A DNA stretch of 64,000 nt from an uncultured Oscillospiraceae bacterium (GTDB taxonomy: Bacteria > Bacillota > Clostridia > Oscillospirales > Acutalibacteraceae). A program made the position numbers and the translations under genes. Of this stretch, positions 54,642 through 64,000 are shown piece by piece. The notes beneath the pieces are model-generated. The model did not search any database. It was not told the origin of the DNA and was given only the letters and a program-made list of their open reading frames with translations. The DNA is taken from the NCBI GenBank assembly GCA_949289045.1, contig CASEMN010000010.1, positions 20,835 to 84,834 of the forward strand, in the 5' to 3' direction. How positions within the stretch are numbered: position 1 is the first letter of the stretch; each line of letters starts with the position of its first letter.

Positions 54642-56408
54642 ATGGCCCTTGGAGAAGAATTTTTATCAGAACTGAGAATGAGAACTGATATAGAAAACCT
54701 TATTTCCTCTTATGTGGTATTAAAGCGCAGAGGTAAAACGCTTGTTGGACTTTGCCCCTTTCATAATGAAAAGACGCCGTCTTTTACTGTTTATCCCGAA
54801 AGCCAGTCCTTTTACTGTTTCGGCTGCGGCTCCGGCGGAGATGCAGTTACCTTTCTGAGAAAAATAGAAAATCTTGATTATATAGATGCAATAAAAGCCC
54901 TTGCTGATAAAGTAGGTATGACAATGCCCGATGAGGGCGGATATGATAAAACTATCAGCGATAAAAGAAGACGCATTTTAGAGGCTAACCGTGCCGCTGC
55001 AAGATATTTTCATTCGTGCCTTATGGCGCCGGAAGGACGAGAAGCTCTCGAATATCTTCTAAGGCGTGGCCTTACAAAAAAGACAATTGCTTCTTTCGGT
55101 TTGGGCTTTGCCCCTAACAGCTGGCACAGTCTCATAGATCATATGCGTTCTCTCGGTTTTACAAGACAGGAACTTGTCTCTGCTAACCTTGCCAATGAAA
55201 GCATAAAGAATGACAGGAAAAATGTATACGACAATTTTCGAAACAGACTGATGTTTCCGGTTATAGATATAAGAGGCAATGTTGTGGCTTTCGGTGGACG
55301 TGTTCTGGACGATTCAAAACCTAAGTATATCAACACATCTGATACTCTCGTTTATAAAAAAGGTCAGGGTATCTTTGCTCTTAATCTTGCCAAAAATGGA
55401 AACAGCGAAAGAAAGCTGATTTTAGCAGAAGGCTATATGGATGTAATCGCACTCCATCAGGCAGGATTTACCAATGCTGTTGCCTGTCTCGGAACCGCTC
55501 TTACAAAGGAGCAGGCGGGAATTATAGCACGATATGCCGATGAAGTAATCCTTTCATATGATAACGACGGAGCCGGACAGGCAGCCGCAAACAGAGCAAT
55601 ACAGATTTTTTCAAAAACAGGAATAAAAATCAGAGTGTTGTCTCTAAGCGGCGGCAAAGATCCGGATGAGATAATTAAAAATCATGGTCCTGAAAGATTC
55701 CGTGCTTTGCTTCAGGGTGCGGCAAACGATACAGAATATAAAATATTAAAGGCGAGAAATAAATACGATGTTTCAACGGACGACGGAAAGGTAAGCTTTC
55801 TTAATGAGGCTACCGATGTTCTTTCATTTATTTCTAATTCAATAGAACGTGAAGTGTATGCCTCAAGACTTTCAGGTGAGCTAAATATTTCCAAAGAAGC
55901 AATTCTTCGTGAAGCTGAGAGAAAGTATAAAGCAAACCGAAGAAAAAGCGAAAAGGCACAGTTTAGGCAAATCCAAAGAGATTCACAGCCATCAAATGAC
56001 CCTGTAAATCCGGACAGGGCAAAATCGCCTTTGGGAGCAAAAGCAGAAGATGTGCTTTTGGCGACTATAATGAAAAATCCAGATTTTCTTGAAAAAATAG
56101 ACGATATACAGCCGGAGGAATTTATAACCTCCTTTAACGCCCGTGTTTTTGCTTTTTTGCGGGACAGAATAAAACAGAATCTTCCCTTAGATTTAAGTTA
56201 CTTTTCCGGTTCATTTACTCCGGAGGAAATGGGAAGAATCGCACTTTTGCAGACGATGTCTTTTACAGTCAGCAACACCGTTGCCGAGTGCAGCGATTGC
56301 ATAAAAACAATCCGACGGGAAAAAGCCAATATGATCAAAGTCGATCCCGCAGGGGCCAGCGACGAAGAATTTTTGAAGCTTTTTCAGAATAAAACAAAGG
56401 ATACATAA
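54642..56408 (+). CDS. dnaG: DNA primase
   Basis: This 588-aa protein has a CHC2 zinc finger (Cys38, His41, Cys59, Cys62), an RNA-polymerase core with TOPRIM motifs (LAEGYMDVIALHQ near residue 265 and SYDNDGAGQ near 307), and a C-terminal helicase-binding domain (about 455-588). It makes the RNA primers for lagging-strand synthesis. AAAGGAGG lies before the ATG. It follows dgt by 55 bases and is 17 bases ahead of rpoD, so all three should share a transcript. No key residues are missing. Confidence 0.97.
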   Translation: MALGEEFLSELRMRTDIENLISSYVVLKRRGKTLVGLCPFHNEKTPSFTVYPESQSFYCFGCGSGGDAVTFLRKIENLDYIDAIKALADKVGMTMPDEGGYDKTISDKRRRILEANRAAARYFHSCLMAPEGREALEYLLRRGLTKKTIASFGLGFAPNSWHSLIDHMRSLGFTRQELVSANLANESIKNDRKNVYDNFRNRLMFPVIDIRGNVVAFGGRVLDDSKPKYINTSDTLVYKKGQGIFALNLAKNGNSERKLILAEGYMDVIALHQAGFTNAVACLGTALTKEQAGIIARYADEVILSYDNDGAGQAAANRAIQIFSKTGIKIRVLSLSGGKDPDEIIKNHGPERFRALLQGAANDTEYKILKARNKYDVSTDDGKVSFLNEATDVLSFISNSIEREVYASRLSGELNISKEAILREAERKYKANRRKSEKAQFRQIQRDSQPSNDPVNPDRAKSPLGAKAEDVLLATIMKNPDFLEKIDDIQPEEFITSFNARVFAFLRDRIKQNLPLDLSYFSGSFTPEEMGRIALLQTMSFTVSNTVAECSDCIKTIRREKANMIKVDPAGASDEEFLKLFQNKTKDT

Positions 56409-56425
56409 CGTAAGGAGAAAGTAAA

Positions 56426-57532
56426 ATGGAAAATGTGGACAAGAAACCAAGCGTTAAATCCCTGATAGACAAAGGCAAGCAGAGCGGCCGTTTGACAACA
56501 AACGAAATCGATGCAGCCATTGTCGAAATGGATTTGGATATCGAAGAGCTTGACAAGCTCTACGATACAATAGAGGGGCAAAATATTGAAATAATCGACG
56601 ATTTTGGTGATGGAATCATCGACGGAGATCTTTTTGACGGAGCTTCTTCCGCTTCAAAAAGTGCAGAGCAGGATGCGGCAATCGCAATTGATGCCAAGAA
56701 CCTTGCTATGGATGACCCGGTAAAGGTTTATCTTAAAGAGATTGGTACAGTGCCCCTTCTTACTCCCGAGGAGGAAATTGAGCTCGCTATCCGTATTACC
56801 GAAAATGATGAGGCCGCTAAAAAGCGTCTTGCCGAGGCGAACCTTCGTCTTGTTGTAAGTATCGCTAAAAAGTATGTGGGCAGAGGAATGCAGTTCCTTG
56901 ACCTTATACAGGAGGGTAATTTAGGCCTTATCAAAGCTGTTGATAAGTTCGATTATACAAAGGGCTTTAAATTTTCAACCTATGCCACATGGTGGATAAG
57001 ACAGGCTATTACAAGAGCTATTGCAGACCAGGCAAGAACCATAAGAATTCCTGTCCATATGGTTGAGACTATCAATAAGGTTAAAAAGACAAATAGCCAG
57101 TTGCTCCATAAAAACGGCAGAGATCCGACCGCTGAGGAGATTGCCGCTGAGCTTGATATGCCCGTTGATAAAGTTCGTGAAATTCTCCGTGTTGCTCAGG
57201 AGCCGGTTTCTCTTGAAACACCCATTGGTGAGGAGGAAGACAGCCATCTTGGAGACTTCATTCCCGACGATGAGGCTCTTGCTCCAGCTGATGCTGCTTC
57301 AATGCTTCTTCTTAAAGAGCAGCTTGGTGAGGTTCTCAAAACTCTTACTCCCAGAGAAGCAAAGGTTCTCTCTCTTCGCTTCGGTCTTGAGGATGGACAT
57401 CCCAGAACTCTTGAAGAGGTCGGTAAGGAATTTAAAGTTACAAGAGAGCGTATCAGACAGATTGAGGCAAAGGCTCTGCGTAAGCTTCGCCATCCCAGCA
57501 GAAGCAAAAGACTTAAAGATTTCCTTGATTAA
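56426..57532 (+). CDS. rpoD: Housekeeping RNA polymerase sigma factor (sigma-A)
   Basis: This 368-aa primary sigma factor has region 1.1 (residues 1-75, acidic), region 1.2 ([12 protein letters not shown]), region 2 (with the core-binding [13 protein letters not shown] and the -10 contact segment [17 protein letters not shown]), region 3 ([10 protein letters not shown] in the 3.2 loop) and region 4.2 ([16 protein letters not shown]). It directs the TTGACA/TATAAT promoters seen throughout the window. TAAGGAGAAAG precedes the ATG. It ends the dgt-dnaG-rpoD operon and is followed by a bidirectional hairpin. Confidence 0.98.
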   Translation: MENVDKKPSVKSLIDKGKQSGRLTTNEIDAAIVEMDLDIEELDKLYDTIEGQNIEIIDDFGDGIIDGDLFDGASSASKSAEQDAAIAIDAKNLAMDDPVKVYLKEIGTVPLLTPEEEIELAIRITENDEAAKKRLAEANLRLVVSIAKKYVGRGMQFLDLIQEGNLGLIKAVDKFDYTKGFKFSTYATWWIRQAITRAIADQARTIRIPVHMVETINKVKKTNSQLLHKNGRDPTAEEIAAELDMPVDKVREILRVAQEPVSLETPIGEEEDSHLGDFIPDDEALAPADAASMLLLKEQLGEVLKTLTPREAKVLSLRFGLEDGHPRTLEEVGKEFKVTRERIRQIEAKALRKLRHPSRSKRLKDFLD

Positions 57533-57560
57533 TTCTTAAAATTTTACAACTTATAAAAAC

Positions 57561-57602
57561 AAATCCGCTTTGTTCGTTTGGTAGAGCAAAGCGGATTTAT
57601 CA
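57561..57602. terminator. Bidirectional terminator after rpoD
   Basis: Perfect arms AAATCCGCTTTG and CAAAGCGGATTT between converging genes. Confidence 0.85.
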
Positions 57603-57619
57603 TTAGGGGATTTTACTTT

Positions 57620-58375
57620 TTAAAATTTGAGATAGTTCAAAAATAAATAAGGTTTACCTATGAGCTTTGATTTGTAGCTATGTATCCACGCAGGATAATA
57701 ACCTGAAGCGATAGCTGTTTTTTGAGAAGGAAGATTGCTGTTATCAGTAAAATAATAGGGTATTAGTCCTCGATTTAAAAGCTCTGATGTAAGTCGGCTT
57801 ACCCCCGCCGAAGCGATACCTTGATGTCTGTATTCGGGGAGAATATCTACCCCTATTTGGCACATTTTCTCGCAGTCAGCGGTAGCACATGCAATACCTG
57901 CAAGTGTATCTCCGTCAAAAACGGCAATCCCAAGTATTTCCGGTGACAGGCTTTCAGTATTATATTGTAAAGCGTTGTTTAAGTTTTTATATTTATAATA
58001 ATTATGAATTTCTTTCTGCTCTAAAATTTTAAAAGTATAATTTCCATTTATATCAATTATTTTGATTTTTTCAACATCAGGCAGATAGTAATGGCATAAA
58101 CCGTAAATAAAAGAAGCGTTTATAACTTCATATTTTGACTTGCCGTTAAGGCGCTTTTTCACAAATGGCATTACGTCTTTTGATGCGTTGACAATAACTC
58201 CGTTTCCCATACTGATAATTTCGCACCGTGGAGTGCGAAATGGTAAAGCTCTTCTGCCGGGAAGCTTTTCCGCTTGTGTAAAAATAATATCGTTTTTCAA
58301 AAAATCATCAGGGGAGCAGTTGTAATCTATTGCAAGCTGATTTTTAACTATTTCCATTATCTGATTGTTATCCAT
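57620..58375 (-). CDS. GNAT family N-acetyltransferase
   Basis: This 251-aa protein has an N-terminal region of ~130 residues without a clear family and a C-terminal GNAT domain. Motif A is VDILPEYRHQGIASAGVSRL near residue 190, and a PYYFTDNSNLPSQKTAIASGY acceptor-side segment follows near 217, as in the GNAT_acetyltran group. The start has a GGTGAAAAT site. The gene is single and convergent with rpoD. The substrate is unknown. Codon use matches the neighbours. Confidence 0.85.
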   Translation of the reverse strand: MDNNQIMEIVKNQLAIDYNCSPDDFLKNDIIFTQAEKLPGRRALPFRTPRCEIISMGNGVIVNASKDVMPFVKKRLNGKSKYEVINASFIYGLCHYYLPDVEKIKIIDINGNYTFKILEQKEIHNYYKYKNLNNALQYNTESLSPEILGIAVFDGDTLAGIACATADCEKMCQIGVDILPEYRHQGIASAGVSRLTSELLNRGLIPYYFTDNSNLPSQKTAIASGYYPAWIHSYKSKLIGKPYLFLNYLKF

Positions 58376-58459
58376 ATTTTCACCGTACTTTCTCTATGAT
58401 ATTATAGTTTATATCGCAGAGATTAAAAAGTCCATATTTACGGTAAATGACAATCAGCG

Positions 58460-58609
58460 TTATTTACGTTTTCGGTATTCTTTTATAAAATTCAGCTGTT
58501 GCTCGTCATCAACCATTCTGTCAAATTCAGTTGAATTGGAGTTTACTGAAAAAACAATTATAAGAAAAATTAGTAATATGATTATTGCTATAAGAATTAA
58601 TATTTTCAT
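58460..58609 (-). CDS. Small single-pass membrane protein, 49 aa
   Basis: This ORF of 49 codons starts with ATG, eight bases after a GGAG site (TGGAGTGATTAT). Residues 2-22 form one very hydrophobic Ile/Leu-rich helix. A polar tail follows (DRMVDDEQQ, then FIKEYRKRK). The layout, one helix plus a short charged tail rich in Asp/Glu-Gln then Lys/Arg, resembles small membrane proteins common in Clostridia. The function is unknown. It lies in the ~520-bp gap between the GNAT and XRE genes, and nothing else in that gap is recognisable apart from the XRE promoter. Confidence 0.62.
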   Translation of the reverse strand: MKILILIAIIILLIFLIIVFSVNSNSTEFDRMVDDEQQLNFIKEYRKRK

Positions 58610-58862
58610 ATAATCACTCCATGTTGCTGTGCTTGGTGTTTATACTGAAGTTTAAGCCTATTATTGCAAAGAAAAATTAGTATATTATAACTTTAATGTA
58701 AACAAAATTTTGCCTTGCTACTTCATTATATGCAGATACACGATTAATGTATTTAATTCGTATAAAATTATCATCATGACAATATAACCATCAATAACAG
58801 ATTTAAGTTAAATTAATCAGAATGTAGCCTGAAACAGATTAAAAATCAATAACCTGAATCAT

Positions 58863-58887
58863 GGTATAATATAATTGCTCCGGAGGT
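58863..58887 (+). promoter_or_regulatory. Extended -10 promoter and ribosome site of the XRE gene
   Basis: TGGTATAAT (an extended -10 with perfect TATAAT at 58865-58870) has no good -35. GGAGGT follows at 58882-58887, seven bases before the GTG start, so the leader is very short. Confidence 0.65.
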
Positions 58888-58894
58888 ATATTGT

Positions 58895-59107
58895 GTGTAT
58901 AAAAGAATACGGGACCTCATGGATAAGCACGACATGAATCAAACACAGGTTGCAAAATTTTTAGGTATGTCGCAGACAGGATATTCAAAATATGAAACAG
59001 GTGAAAACGACTTGCCTACTGCGGTGTTAATTAAACTTGTGAGGCTTTACAATACAAGCATTGATTATCTGCTCGGAGAAACGGATGAAATAAAGCGATA
59101 TCCGTAA
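58895..59107 (+). CDS. XRE family helix-turn-helix regulator
   Basis: This 70-aa protein starts at GTG with GGAGGT seven bases before it. It is a single HTH_3 (Cro/C1-type) domain. The recognition helices are NQTQVAKFLGMSQTGYSKYE near residues 15-34, and the closing segment IDYLLGETDE is typical of stand-alone XRE proteins. Such minimal regulators usually act as dimers at operators near their own gene. It has a short leader with an extended -10 and a perfect hairpin right after. Its targets are not evident. Confidence 0.9.
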   Translation: MYKRIRDLMDKHDMNQTQVAKFLGMSQTGYSKYETGENDLPTAVLIKLVRLYNTSIDYLLGETDEIKRYP

Positions 59108-59124
59108 TTAAATGTAATTTACGG

Positions 59125-59160
59125 AAAAGGAGAACTGATTTTAATCAGTTCTCCTTTTAA
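59125..59160. terminator. Bidirectional terminator after the XRE gene
   Basis: Perfect 16-bp arms AAAAGGAGAACTGATT and AATCAGTTCTCCTTTT with a 2-base centre, between converging genes. Confidence 0.85.
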
Positions 59161-59169
59161 AATGTTTAA

Positions 59170-59841
59170 TTATAATACATACACTCCGGAAGATAATACT
59201 ACAATTTCAAAATTTTTAAATTGCAGATATTTAAAAACAGGTTCTTTAAATCTGCAATATTCATCAACCTCAAAAGTTTTAAGGTCAATTGTTTTTATTG
59301 CGTTTAGACCTGGACAGGATACAAAAAGTTCATTTGCGTATTTTGAAACATGGTATGGAACAAAAAAGGCAAGAGAATCTTTGGAACCGAGTCTGAAAGC
59401 GAAGCGTCTTGTGGAAGGTGAATATTTCAGAACAGCATTTCTTTTTCTTACAACGCACCAAAAGTTTGAACCTTCGGCGGCAGCGCAGCTGACAGGAGCA
59501 CCGTCATATATGAGATCTCCCGTCCAAATAAGTTTTCCAGCTTTGTCAAAAATTCCAGCTTCGCCGTTGTTGTAAATAACTGCCGTTCTTTTTCCGGAAA
59601 GTTCAGCCGCCGAGCACCCTATTGGATCTGCGAGCTGTTCGGATATCTCTTTAAAAGCATCTCCGAATTTATTCATATAATATGTGCTTTTAGTTAATGT
59701 AGTAATTTCTCTTGTGTCAAAATTGCATCCGAGAATACGCAGTTTGGTACCGGCGTTTTCTATATTAATTTTTTGAATAAAAATTAAACCCTTGGAATAG
59801 GGGATTATATCAACAGGAACAAAGTCCAGTAATTTTTTCAT
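59170..59841 (-). CDS. Protein of unknown function, beta-propeller-like
   Basis: I do not recognise this 223-aa protein. It has no signal peptide or membrane helix. The sequence alternates short beta strands with turns, in repeated forms such as KLRILGCNFDTREITTL, KAGKLIWTGDLIY, RNAVLKYSPSTRRFAFRLG and GLNAIKTIDLKTFEVDEYC. That is the rhythm of a small beta-propeller or similar repeat of strand-turn-strand units. It is a single gene, convergent with the XRE regulator. The ribosome site (GGGTG) is weak. The 265 bases upstream, to 60106, are about three-quarters A+T and hold nothing recognisable. Confidence 0.7.
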   Translation of the reverse strand: MKKLLDFVPVDIIPYSKGLIFIQKINIENAGTKLRILGCNFDTREITTLTKSTYYMNKFGDAFKEISEQLADPIGCSAAELSGKRTAVIYNNGEAGIFDKAGKLIWTGDLIYDGAPVSCAAAEGSNFWCVVRKRNAVLKYSPSTRRFAFRLGSKDSLAFFVPYHVSKYANELFVSCPGLNAIKTIDLKTFEVDEYCRFKEPVFKYLQFKNFEIVVLSSGVYVL

Positions 59842-60106
59842 GAAGTATACACCCGATTATCAGTGAAAATTAGTCTGTAATTGTGTTTTGAGATAAAGAA
59901 TACCTTTGCCGTTTTAATAAAAACAACAAAAGCTTTAGGATTCATTTAATTTGAATTTGGACTAAATCATTTAATTATTAAACGTAGATATTAAACTTTA
60001 AATATACTTGTATCTATAATGATAAAAAGTAAAAAACAACACAATAATTTTACTTCATTATGTAGGTCTGGTCAAGATAAATATAAATTTTTTAAAAAGA
60101 AAGGAA

Positions 60107-61075
60107 TTAAAAATTAATTTTACCGTTTTTGAAATCTTCGGCAAACCAGACGGAAGGCACTTCAAAGCTTTTGCCGTCAAGATACTGAAGAATGTCAGCA
60201 GGGGTAGTGAAATTGAAAATAAGTTTATATGAATAAAGCGCTTGCTTTTTGTATCCGCTGCCTTTATTATAGCTGTTTCTGCCATATTTACCGTCTCCTA
60301 AAAGGGGATGACCAATGGATGCCATATGCGCTCTGATTTGGTGAGTGCGTCCTGTGAGTAAATCAATTTCCAAAAGGCTTAAACCGTTTTTAAAACCTAA
60401 AACTGTATACTTGGTTTTGATGTATTTTGAGCCCTTTGAAGGTGTGCCGGAGATAAATACCATGTTCTTTTTCTCATCCTTGAAAAGGTATCCGTCAATA
60501 ACATCTTCTTTTTTGGGAAGTTTGCCGTGAACAATGCACAGATAAAGCTTTGTAAGTTCACGGTCCTTTATTTTTTGGTTGAGAATTCTCAGAGATTGTG
60601 CATTTTTAGCGGCAATAACAATTCCGCCTGTGTTTCGGTCGATTCTGTTGGCAAGGGCAGGAGCAAAGGAATTTTCGTTTTCGGGGTTGTATTCGCCCTT
60701 TTCGTAAAGATACCTTTTTACTCTTGAAATAAGTGTGTCTCCGTATTCGCCCTCGTTGGGATGAGAAAGTATGCCTACTTTTTTGTCAAGGAGCATAATG
60801 TTTTCATCCTCGTAGATAATATCAAGATTTTTTGAAGCGGTCATAAAGTCATATTTTTTAGGCGGAGCCACAAAAAATTCGTCGTTTATGTAAAGGTCAA
60901 TAACATCACCTACTGAAAGGCGTGTTGAAATCTCTCCACGTTTACGGTTAACTTTAATTCGTTTTGTTCTGATATATTTGTACATCAAAGATTGAGGCAG
61001 CGCAGGAACTGCCTTGGAAAGGAATTTATCAAGACGCTGTCCTGCATCGTTCTGTTCTATGGTAAAGCTTTTCAC
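60107..61075 (-). CDS. RluA family 23S rRNA/tRNA pseudouridine synthase
   Basis: This protein is 322 aa from GTG at 61075, with AGGGAGA seven bases upstream; an ATG at 61132 has no site and lies in the promoter region. It has an N-terminal S4 RNA-binding domain (residues 1-75) and an RluA catalytic domain. The catalytic Asp is in NRIDRNTGG near residue 147, and LTGRTHQIRAH near 235 is the family's second signature. It changes uridine to pseudouridine in rRNA or tRNA; RluC, RluD or a clostridial type cannot be told apart here. It is divergent from radC. Confidence 0.9.
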   Translation of the reverse strand: MKSFTIEQNDAGQRLDKFLSKAVPALPQSLMYKYIRTKRIKVNRKRGEISTRLSVGDVIDLYINDEFFVAPPKKYDFMTASKNLDIIYEDENIMLLDKKVGILSHPNEGEYGDTLISRVKRYLYEKGEYNPENENSFAPALANRIDRNTGGIVIAAKNAQSLRILNQKIKDRELTKLYLCIVHGKLPKKEDVIDGYLFKDEKKNMVFISGTPSKGSKYIKTKYTVLGFKNGLSLLEIDLLTGRTHQIRAHMASIGHPLLGDGKYGRNSYNKGSGYKKQALYSYKLIFNFTTPADILQYLDGKSFEVPSVWFAEDFKNGKINF

Positions 61076-61207
61076 GAAAATCTCCCTATAGCGTAATTTT
61101 ATTTTAAATAATATTATATCATTTTTTGTCACTTTTCAAAAGTAGTAAAATGATATATAATGATAATAAATTTTCATTTTTTTGATTAATGAAGGGAAGT
61201 GTAAAGA

Positions 61208-61888
61208 ATGCATGAAGGGCACAGAAAACGTCTGAGAGAAAATTTTCTGAAAAACGGACTTGATAATTTTCAGTCTCACAATGTCCTTGAAATGCTTCTT
61301 TTTTACACAATTCCCAGAAGTGATACAAACGAGACTGCTCACAGACTTATTGATAGATTCGGATCACTTTCGGCGGTGCTGGAGGCTCCAGTTGAAGAGC
61401 TGATGAAAGTAAAGGGAGTAGGTGAGCGCACAGCGACGTTTTTGCATCTTATCCCTGAGATCACAAGAGTATATCTGAAGGATAAACAGGAAAATGTAAA
61501 AATTTTAGATACTCCCGAAAAGGTTGCTGCATATCTCTTGCCGTACTTTGTTGGAAAGACGAAAGAAAATGTTGTGGTACTGTGTCTCGATAACAAGTGC
61601 GCTGTTAAAAATTGTTCAATTATGGCAGAAGGTTCGGTCAGCATGGGAGACATTAACAACAGAAATTTAATTGAGCTTGTTATACGCAGCAATGCAACAT
61701 CTGTTGTCATTGCTCATAATCATCCGAACGGAGTACCGGCTCCATCAAAAGAGGATGTAGAAACTACTTATATGCTTGCCTCGCTTTTTAAAAGTATAGA
61801 CGTAGTATTGTCAGACCATATTATTGTTGCCGGCGGAGAATGGTGTTCCATGGCATCAAGCGCAAAATTTGCGCCTATTTTTAATTGA
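61208..61888 (+). CDS. radC: RadC family JAB-domain protein
   Basis: This 226-aa protein has an N-terminal helix-hairpin-helix region ([10 protein letters not shown] near residue 70) and a C-terminal JAB/MPN metal domain. The metal motif is [20 protein letters not shown] near residues 165-184, where the His-x-His and Asp are typical. RadC was once linked to DNA repair; its real activity is unsettled. GAAGGGAAG precedes the ATG. It stops 14 bases before uvrB, whose ribosome site overlaps its end, so the two are coupled. Confidence 0.92.
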   Translation: MHEGHRKRLRENFLKNGLDNFQSHNVLEMLLFYTIPRSDTNETAHRLIDRFGSLSAVLEAPVEELMKVKGVGERTATFLHLIPEITRVYLKDKQENVKILDTPEKVAAYLLPYFVGKTKENVVVLCLDNKCAVKNCSIMAEGSVSMGDINNRNLIELVIRSNATSVVIAHNHPNGVPAPSKEDVETTYMLASLFKSIDVVLSDHIIVAGGEWCSMASSAKFAPIFN

Positions 61889-61902
61889 GAGGAGGAAGGT
61901 TT

Positions 61903-63864
61903 ATGGATAAATTTAAGCTTGTAGCTCCATATAAACCGATGGGAGATCAGCCGGAGGCAATATCACAACTTGTTGACGGACTCAATCAGGGATTTAAGGA
62001 GCAGACTCTTCTCGGTGTTACTGGTTCAGGTAAGACCTTTACAATGGCAAATATTATCGCTGAGGTTAACCGTCCGACACTTGTTCTTGCTCATAATAAA
62101 ACCCTTGCCGCACAGCTTTGCTCTGAGTTCCGTGAATTTTTTCCCGAGAATGCCGTTGAATATTTTGTTTCCTATTACGACTATTATCAGCCGGAAGCCT
62201 ATATTCCTACAACTGATACCTATATAGAAAAAGACTCTGCAATCAACGATGAAATCGATAAACTCCGTCACTCAGCAACATCGGCTTTGTCTGAAAGACG
62301 TGATGTAATAATAGTTGCCAGTGTTTCGTGTATTTACAGTCTTGGTGACCCAATAGATTACCGAAGCATGGTAATATCACTTCGTCCGGGAATGGAAAAA
62401 AGCCGTGACGAGCTTATAGAAAAGCTTGTGGATATTCAGTATGAGCGAAACGATATAAATTTCATCCGAAATAAGTTCCGTGTCCGTGGAGATGTAGTTG
62501 AGATTTTCCCGGCATATTCAAACGAGAACGCCATAAGAGTTGAATTTTTTGGCGATGAAATCGAGAGAATCAGCGAAATAAAGGCTCTGACAGGCGAAGT
62601 TAAAGGCGTATTGTCCCATGCAGCTATTTATCCTGCATCCCACTATGTTGTTTCCGGGGAGAAGATGGAAAAGGCTATTGAAGAAATAAACGTCGAAATG
62701 GAAGAAAGATGCCGTGAATTTGAGAGTAAAGGAAAACTTCTTGAAGCTCAGCGAATAAGACAGCGCACTACCTATGATATGGAAATGCTTCGTGAAACGG
62801 GCTTTTGCAAAGGTATTGAAAACTATTCGAGAGTTATGTCCGGCAGAGAGCCGGGAGCGGCTCCCTGTACGCTTCTCGATTATTTCCCTGAGGATTTTGT
62901 GCTCTTTGTGGATGAATCCCACGTTACACTGCCCCAGGTAAGAGCTATGTACGGTGGCGATCGTTCAAGAAAGGAAACCCTTGTAGAATTCGGTTTCCGT
63001 CTGCCCTCGGCGTTTGATAACAGACCTCTTACCTTTGATGAGTTTTACAAAAAAGTTGGACAGAAGATTTTTGTAAGTGCAACTCCCGGTCCCTTTGAGC
63101 GTGAGAGAAGCAGCCGTATTGCAGAGCAGGTTATCAGACCTACGGGACTTCTTGACCCTGAAATCATAGTTAAACCTACTGAGGGACAGATTGACGATAT
63201 AATTTCTCAGATAAATATCAGAACTCAGAAACAGGAACGTGTCCTCATTACCACTCTCACAAAGAAAATGGCGGAGGATTTAACGGATTATCTCGAAAAT
63301 CTCGGAATCAAAGTCAGATATATGCATCACGACGTTGATACAATTGAGAGAATGGAGATTATCCGTGATTTAAGACTGGGTGAGTTTGATGTACTTGTGG
63401 GAATTAACCTTCTTCGTGAAGGACTGGATATTCCCGAAGTATCCCTTGTAATCATTCTCGATGCCGATAAAGAGGGCTTCCTGCGTTCAGGGACTTCTCT
63501 TATTCAGACTGTGGGAAGAGCGGCGAGAAATGCCGAAGGCGAGGTTATAATGTATGCCGACAGCGTAACTCCGTCAATGGAAGCAGCTATAAAGGAAACA
63601 TTCCGACGCCGCGAAAAGCAGATGAAATATAATGAGGAACATTCAATAACACCTCAGACTATAAAGAAAGATGTAAGAGATGTCATTGAGATTACCTCTA
63701 AATCCTCTGACGGCAAAAAACCTGACAGCAAGCTCAGCCGCAAGGAGAGAGAAGCTCTTATTGTACGTCTTACAGCTGAAATGAAGGCTGCCGCTAAGAT
63801 TCTTGAGTTTGAGCACGCTGCATATCTGCGTGACAGAATAGAAAAACTCAGAAAAGGCAAATAA
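61903..63864 (+). CDS. uvrB: Excinuclease ABC subunit B
   Basis: This protein is 653 aa from the ATG with GGAGGAAGG; a frame six codons longer lacks a site. UvrB is the damage-checking helicase-like subunit of nucleotide excision repair. Walker A is [11 protein letters not shown] near residue 40. The strand-separating beta-hairpin is [12 protein letters not shown] near 95. DESHV (motif II) lies near 338, VGRAARN (VI) near 540, and the UvrC-binding UVR domain is at the end. It follows radC and is terminated by a hairpin. Nothing is missing. Confidence 0.97.
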   Translation: MDKFKLVAPYKPMGDQPEAISQLVDGLNQGFKEQTLLGVTGSGKTFTMANIIAEVNRPTLVLAHNKTLAAQLCSEFREFFPENAVEYFVSYYDYYQPEAYIPTTDTYIEKDSAINDEIDKLRHSATSALSERRDVIIVASVSCIYSLGDPIDYRSMVISLRPGMEKSRDELIEKLVDIQYERNDINFIRNKFRVRGDVVEIFPAYSNENAIRVEFFGDEIERISEIKALTGEVKGVLSHAAIYPASHYVVSGEKMEKAIEEINVEMEERCREFESKGKLLEAQRIRQRTTYDMEMLRETGFCKGIENYSRVMSGREPGAAPCTLLDYFPEDFVLFVDESHVTLPQVRAMYGGDRSRKETLVEFGFRLPSAFDNRPLTFDEFYKKVGQKIFVSATPGPFERERSSRIAEQVIRPTGLLDPEIIVKPTEGQIDDIISQINIRTQKQERVLITTLTKKMAEDLTDYLENLGIKVRYMHHDVDTIERMEIIRDLRLGEFDVLVGINLLREGLDIPEVSLVIILDADKEGFLRSGTSLIQTVGRAARNAEGEVIMYADSVTPSMEAAIKETFRRREKQMKYNEEHSITPQTIKKDVRDVIEITSKSSDGKKPDSKLSRKEREALIVRLTAEMKAAAKILEFEHAAYLRDRIEKLRKGK

Positions 63865-63917
63865 ATATCTATATTATGACATTAGTAAAACCGGCCGCAG
63901 CTGTGAAGTGGTATAAA

Positions 63918-63955
63918 GATAGGAGACACAAAAAAACGTGTCTCCTATCTTTTGT
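63918..63955 (+). terminator. Terminator of uvrB
   Basis: Perfect arms GATAGGAGACAC and GTGTCTCCTATC around AAAAAAAC, then TTTTGTTG. Confidence 0.88.
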
Positions 63956-63983
63956 TGTATAATGAAGAAAAGGCGGTGAAAAA

Positions 63984-64000
63984 ATGCGAAAAGAATATAC
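63984..64000 (+). CDS. Start of a gene cut off by the window end
   Basis: An ATG follows AGGCGGTGA by five bases, and the first residues are MRKEY. A TATAAT at 63957-63962 may be its -10. In many Firmicutes uvrA follows uvrB and begins in a similar way, but five residues are too few to identify it. Confidence 0.45.

Noticed and set aside
57063..57539. 158-aa frame within rpoD in another frame
   Set aside because: Leucine/arginine-rich shadow over the conserved sigma regions 3 and 4.
58365..58613. 82-aa plus-strand frame between the GNAT and XRE genes
   Set aside because: No ribosome site. The opposite strand has a 49-aa membrane ORF with a good site.
1..64000. CRISPR arrays, tRNA, rRNA, insertion sequences, prophage, riboswitches
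   Set aside because: No repeated spacers, cloverleaf genes, transposase or phage genes, or recognised riboswitch core were seen on reading both strands.

Overview
The window is chromosomal DNA from a low-GC, spore-forming member of the Clostridia. The gene families and codon use suggest an Oscillospiraceae/Ruminococcaceae-type gut bacterium. The pointers are: lysine made through DapL and DapF; the sporulation pair spmA-spmB; a two-gene AddAB nuclease; a dgt-dnaG-rpoD operon; an AbrB/SpoVT regulator; strong AGGAGG-type ribosome sites; many TTG and GTG starts; and near-consensus sigma-A promoters with 17-nt spacers. I saw no rRNA, tRNA, CRISPR array, insertion sequence or prophage.

Layout. 1-2631: the end of carB, then dapF and dapL. 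2781-4591: a MarR repressor and a MATE exporter behind a symmetrical operator. 4748-8760: a PHP metallohydrolase, divergent from a GPH-type sugar transporter and a YdjC/ChbG-type deacetylase, then a cupin. 8904-10307: a tandem-domain ThyX-like protein. 10393-18876: a carbohydrate locus with an AraC regulator, a GH127 enzyme, a frameshifted transporter, a leucine-rich-repeat lipoprotein, a GH36 alpha-galactosidase and a GNAT protein. 19129-20952: a 55-aa zinc-ribbon ORF, spmAB and an AbrB-type regulator.

21055-32771 is an envelope-related block on the minus strand. A five-gene dlt-like operon encodes an adenylation enzyme, a LysA-like PLP decarboxylase, a carrier protein, an MBOAT acyltransferase and an SGNH protein. 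It is followed by a two-component system and a heterodimeric ABC exporter. I consider the dlt-like operon the most interesting system here. It looks like a pathway that activates an amino acid, possibly decarboxylates it while it is bound to the carrier, and then esterifies it onto a cell-surface polymer. A shared direct repeat hints that the adjacent two-component system controls it.

33066-37576: a GH29 fucosidase and a TIM-barrel isomerase, DUF6054, a small deoxyribosyltransferase-like protein and a second MATE exporter. 37850-44130: a tightly coupled operon with two M42 peptidases (the second lacks a metal-ligand His), a GNAT, a Met-gamma-lyase-family PLP enzyme, DUF2461 and a phosphohexomutase. 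44295-52438: a secreted phosphoesterase and addB-addA. 52586-57532: L31, YigZ, then dgt-dnaG-rpoD. 57620-64000: GNAT, a 49-aa membrane ORF, an XRE regulator, an unknown protein, an RluA-type pseudouridine synthase, radC, uvrB and the first bases of another gene.

All identifications come from reading the sequence and from remembered family motifs. No database search was run.
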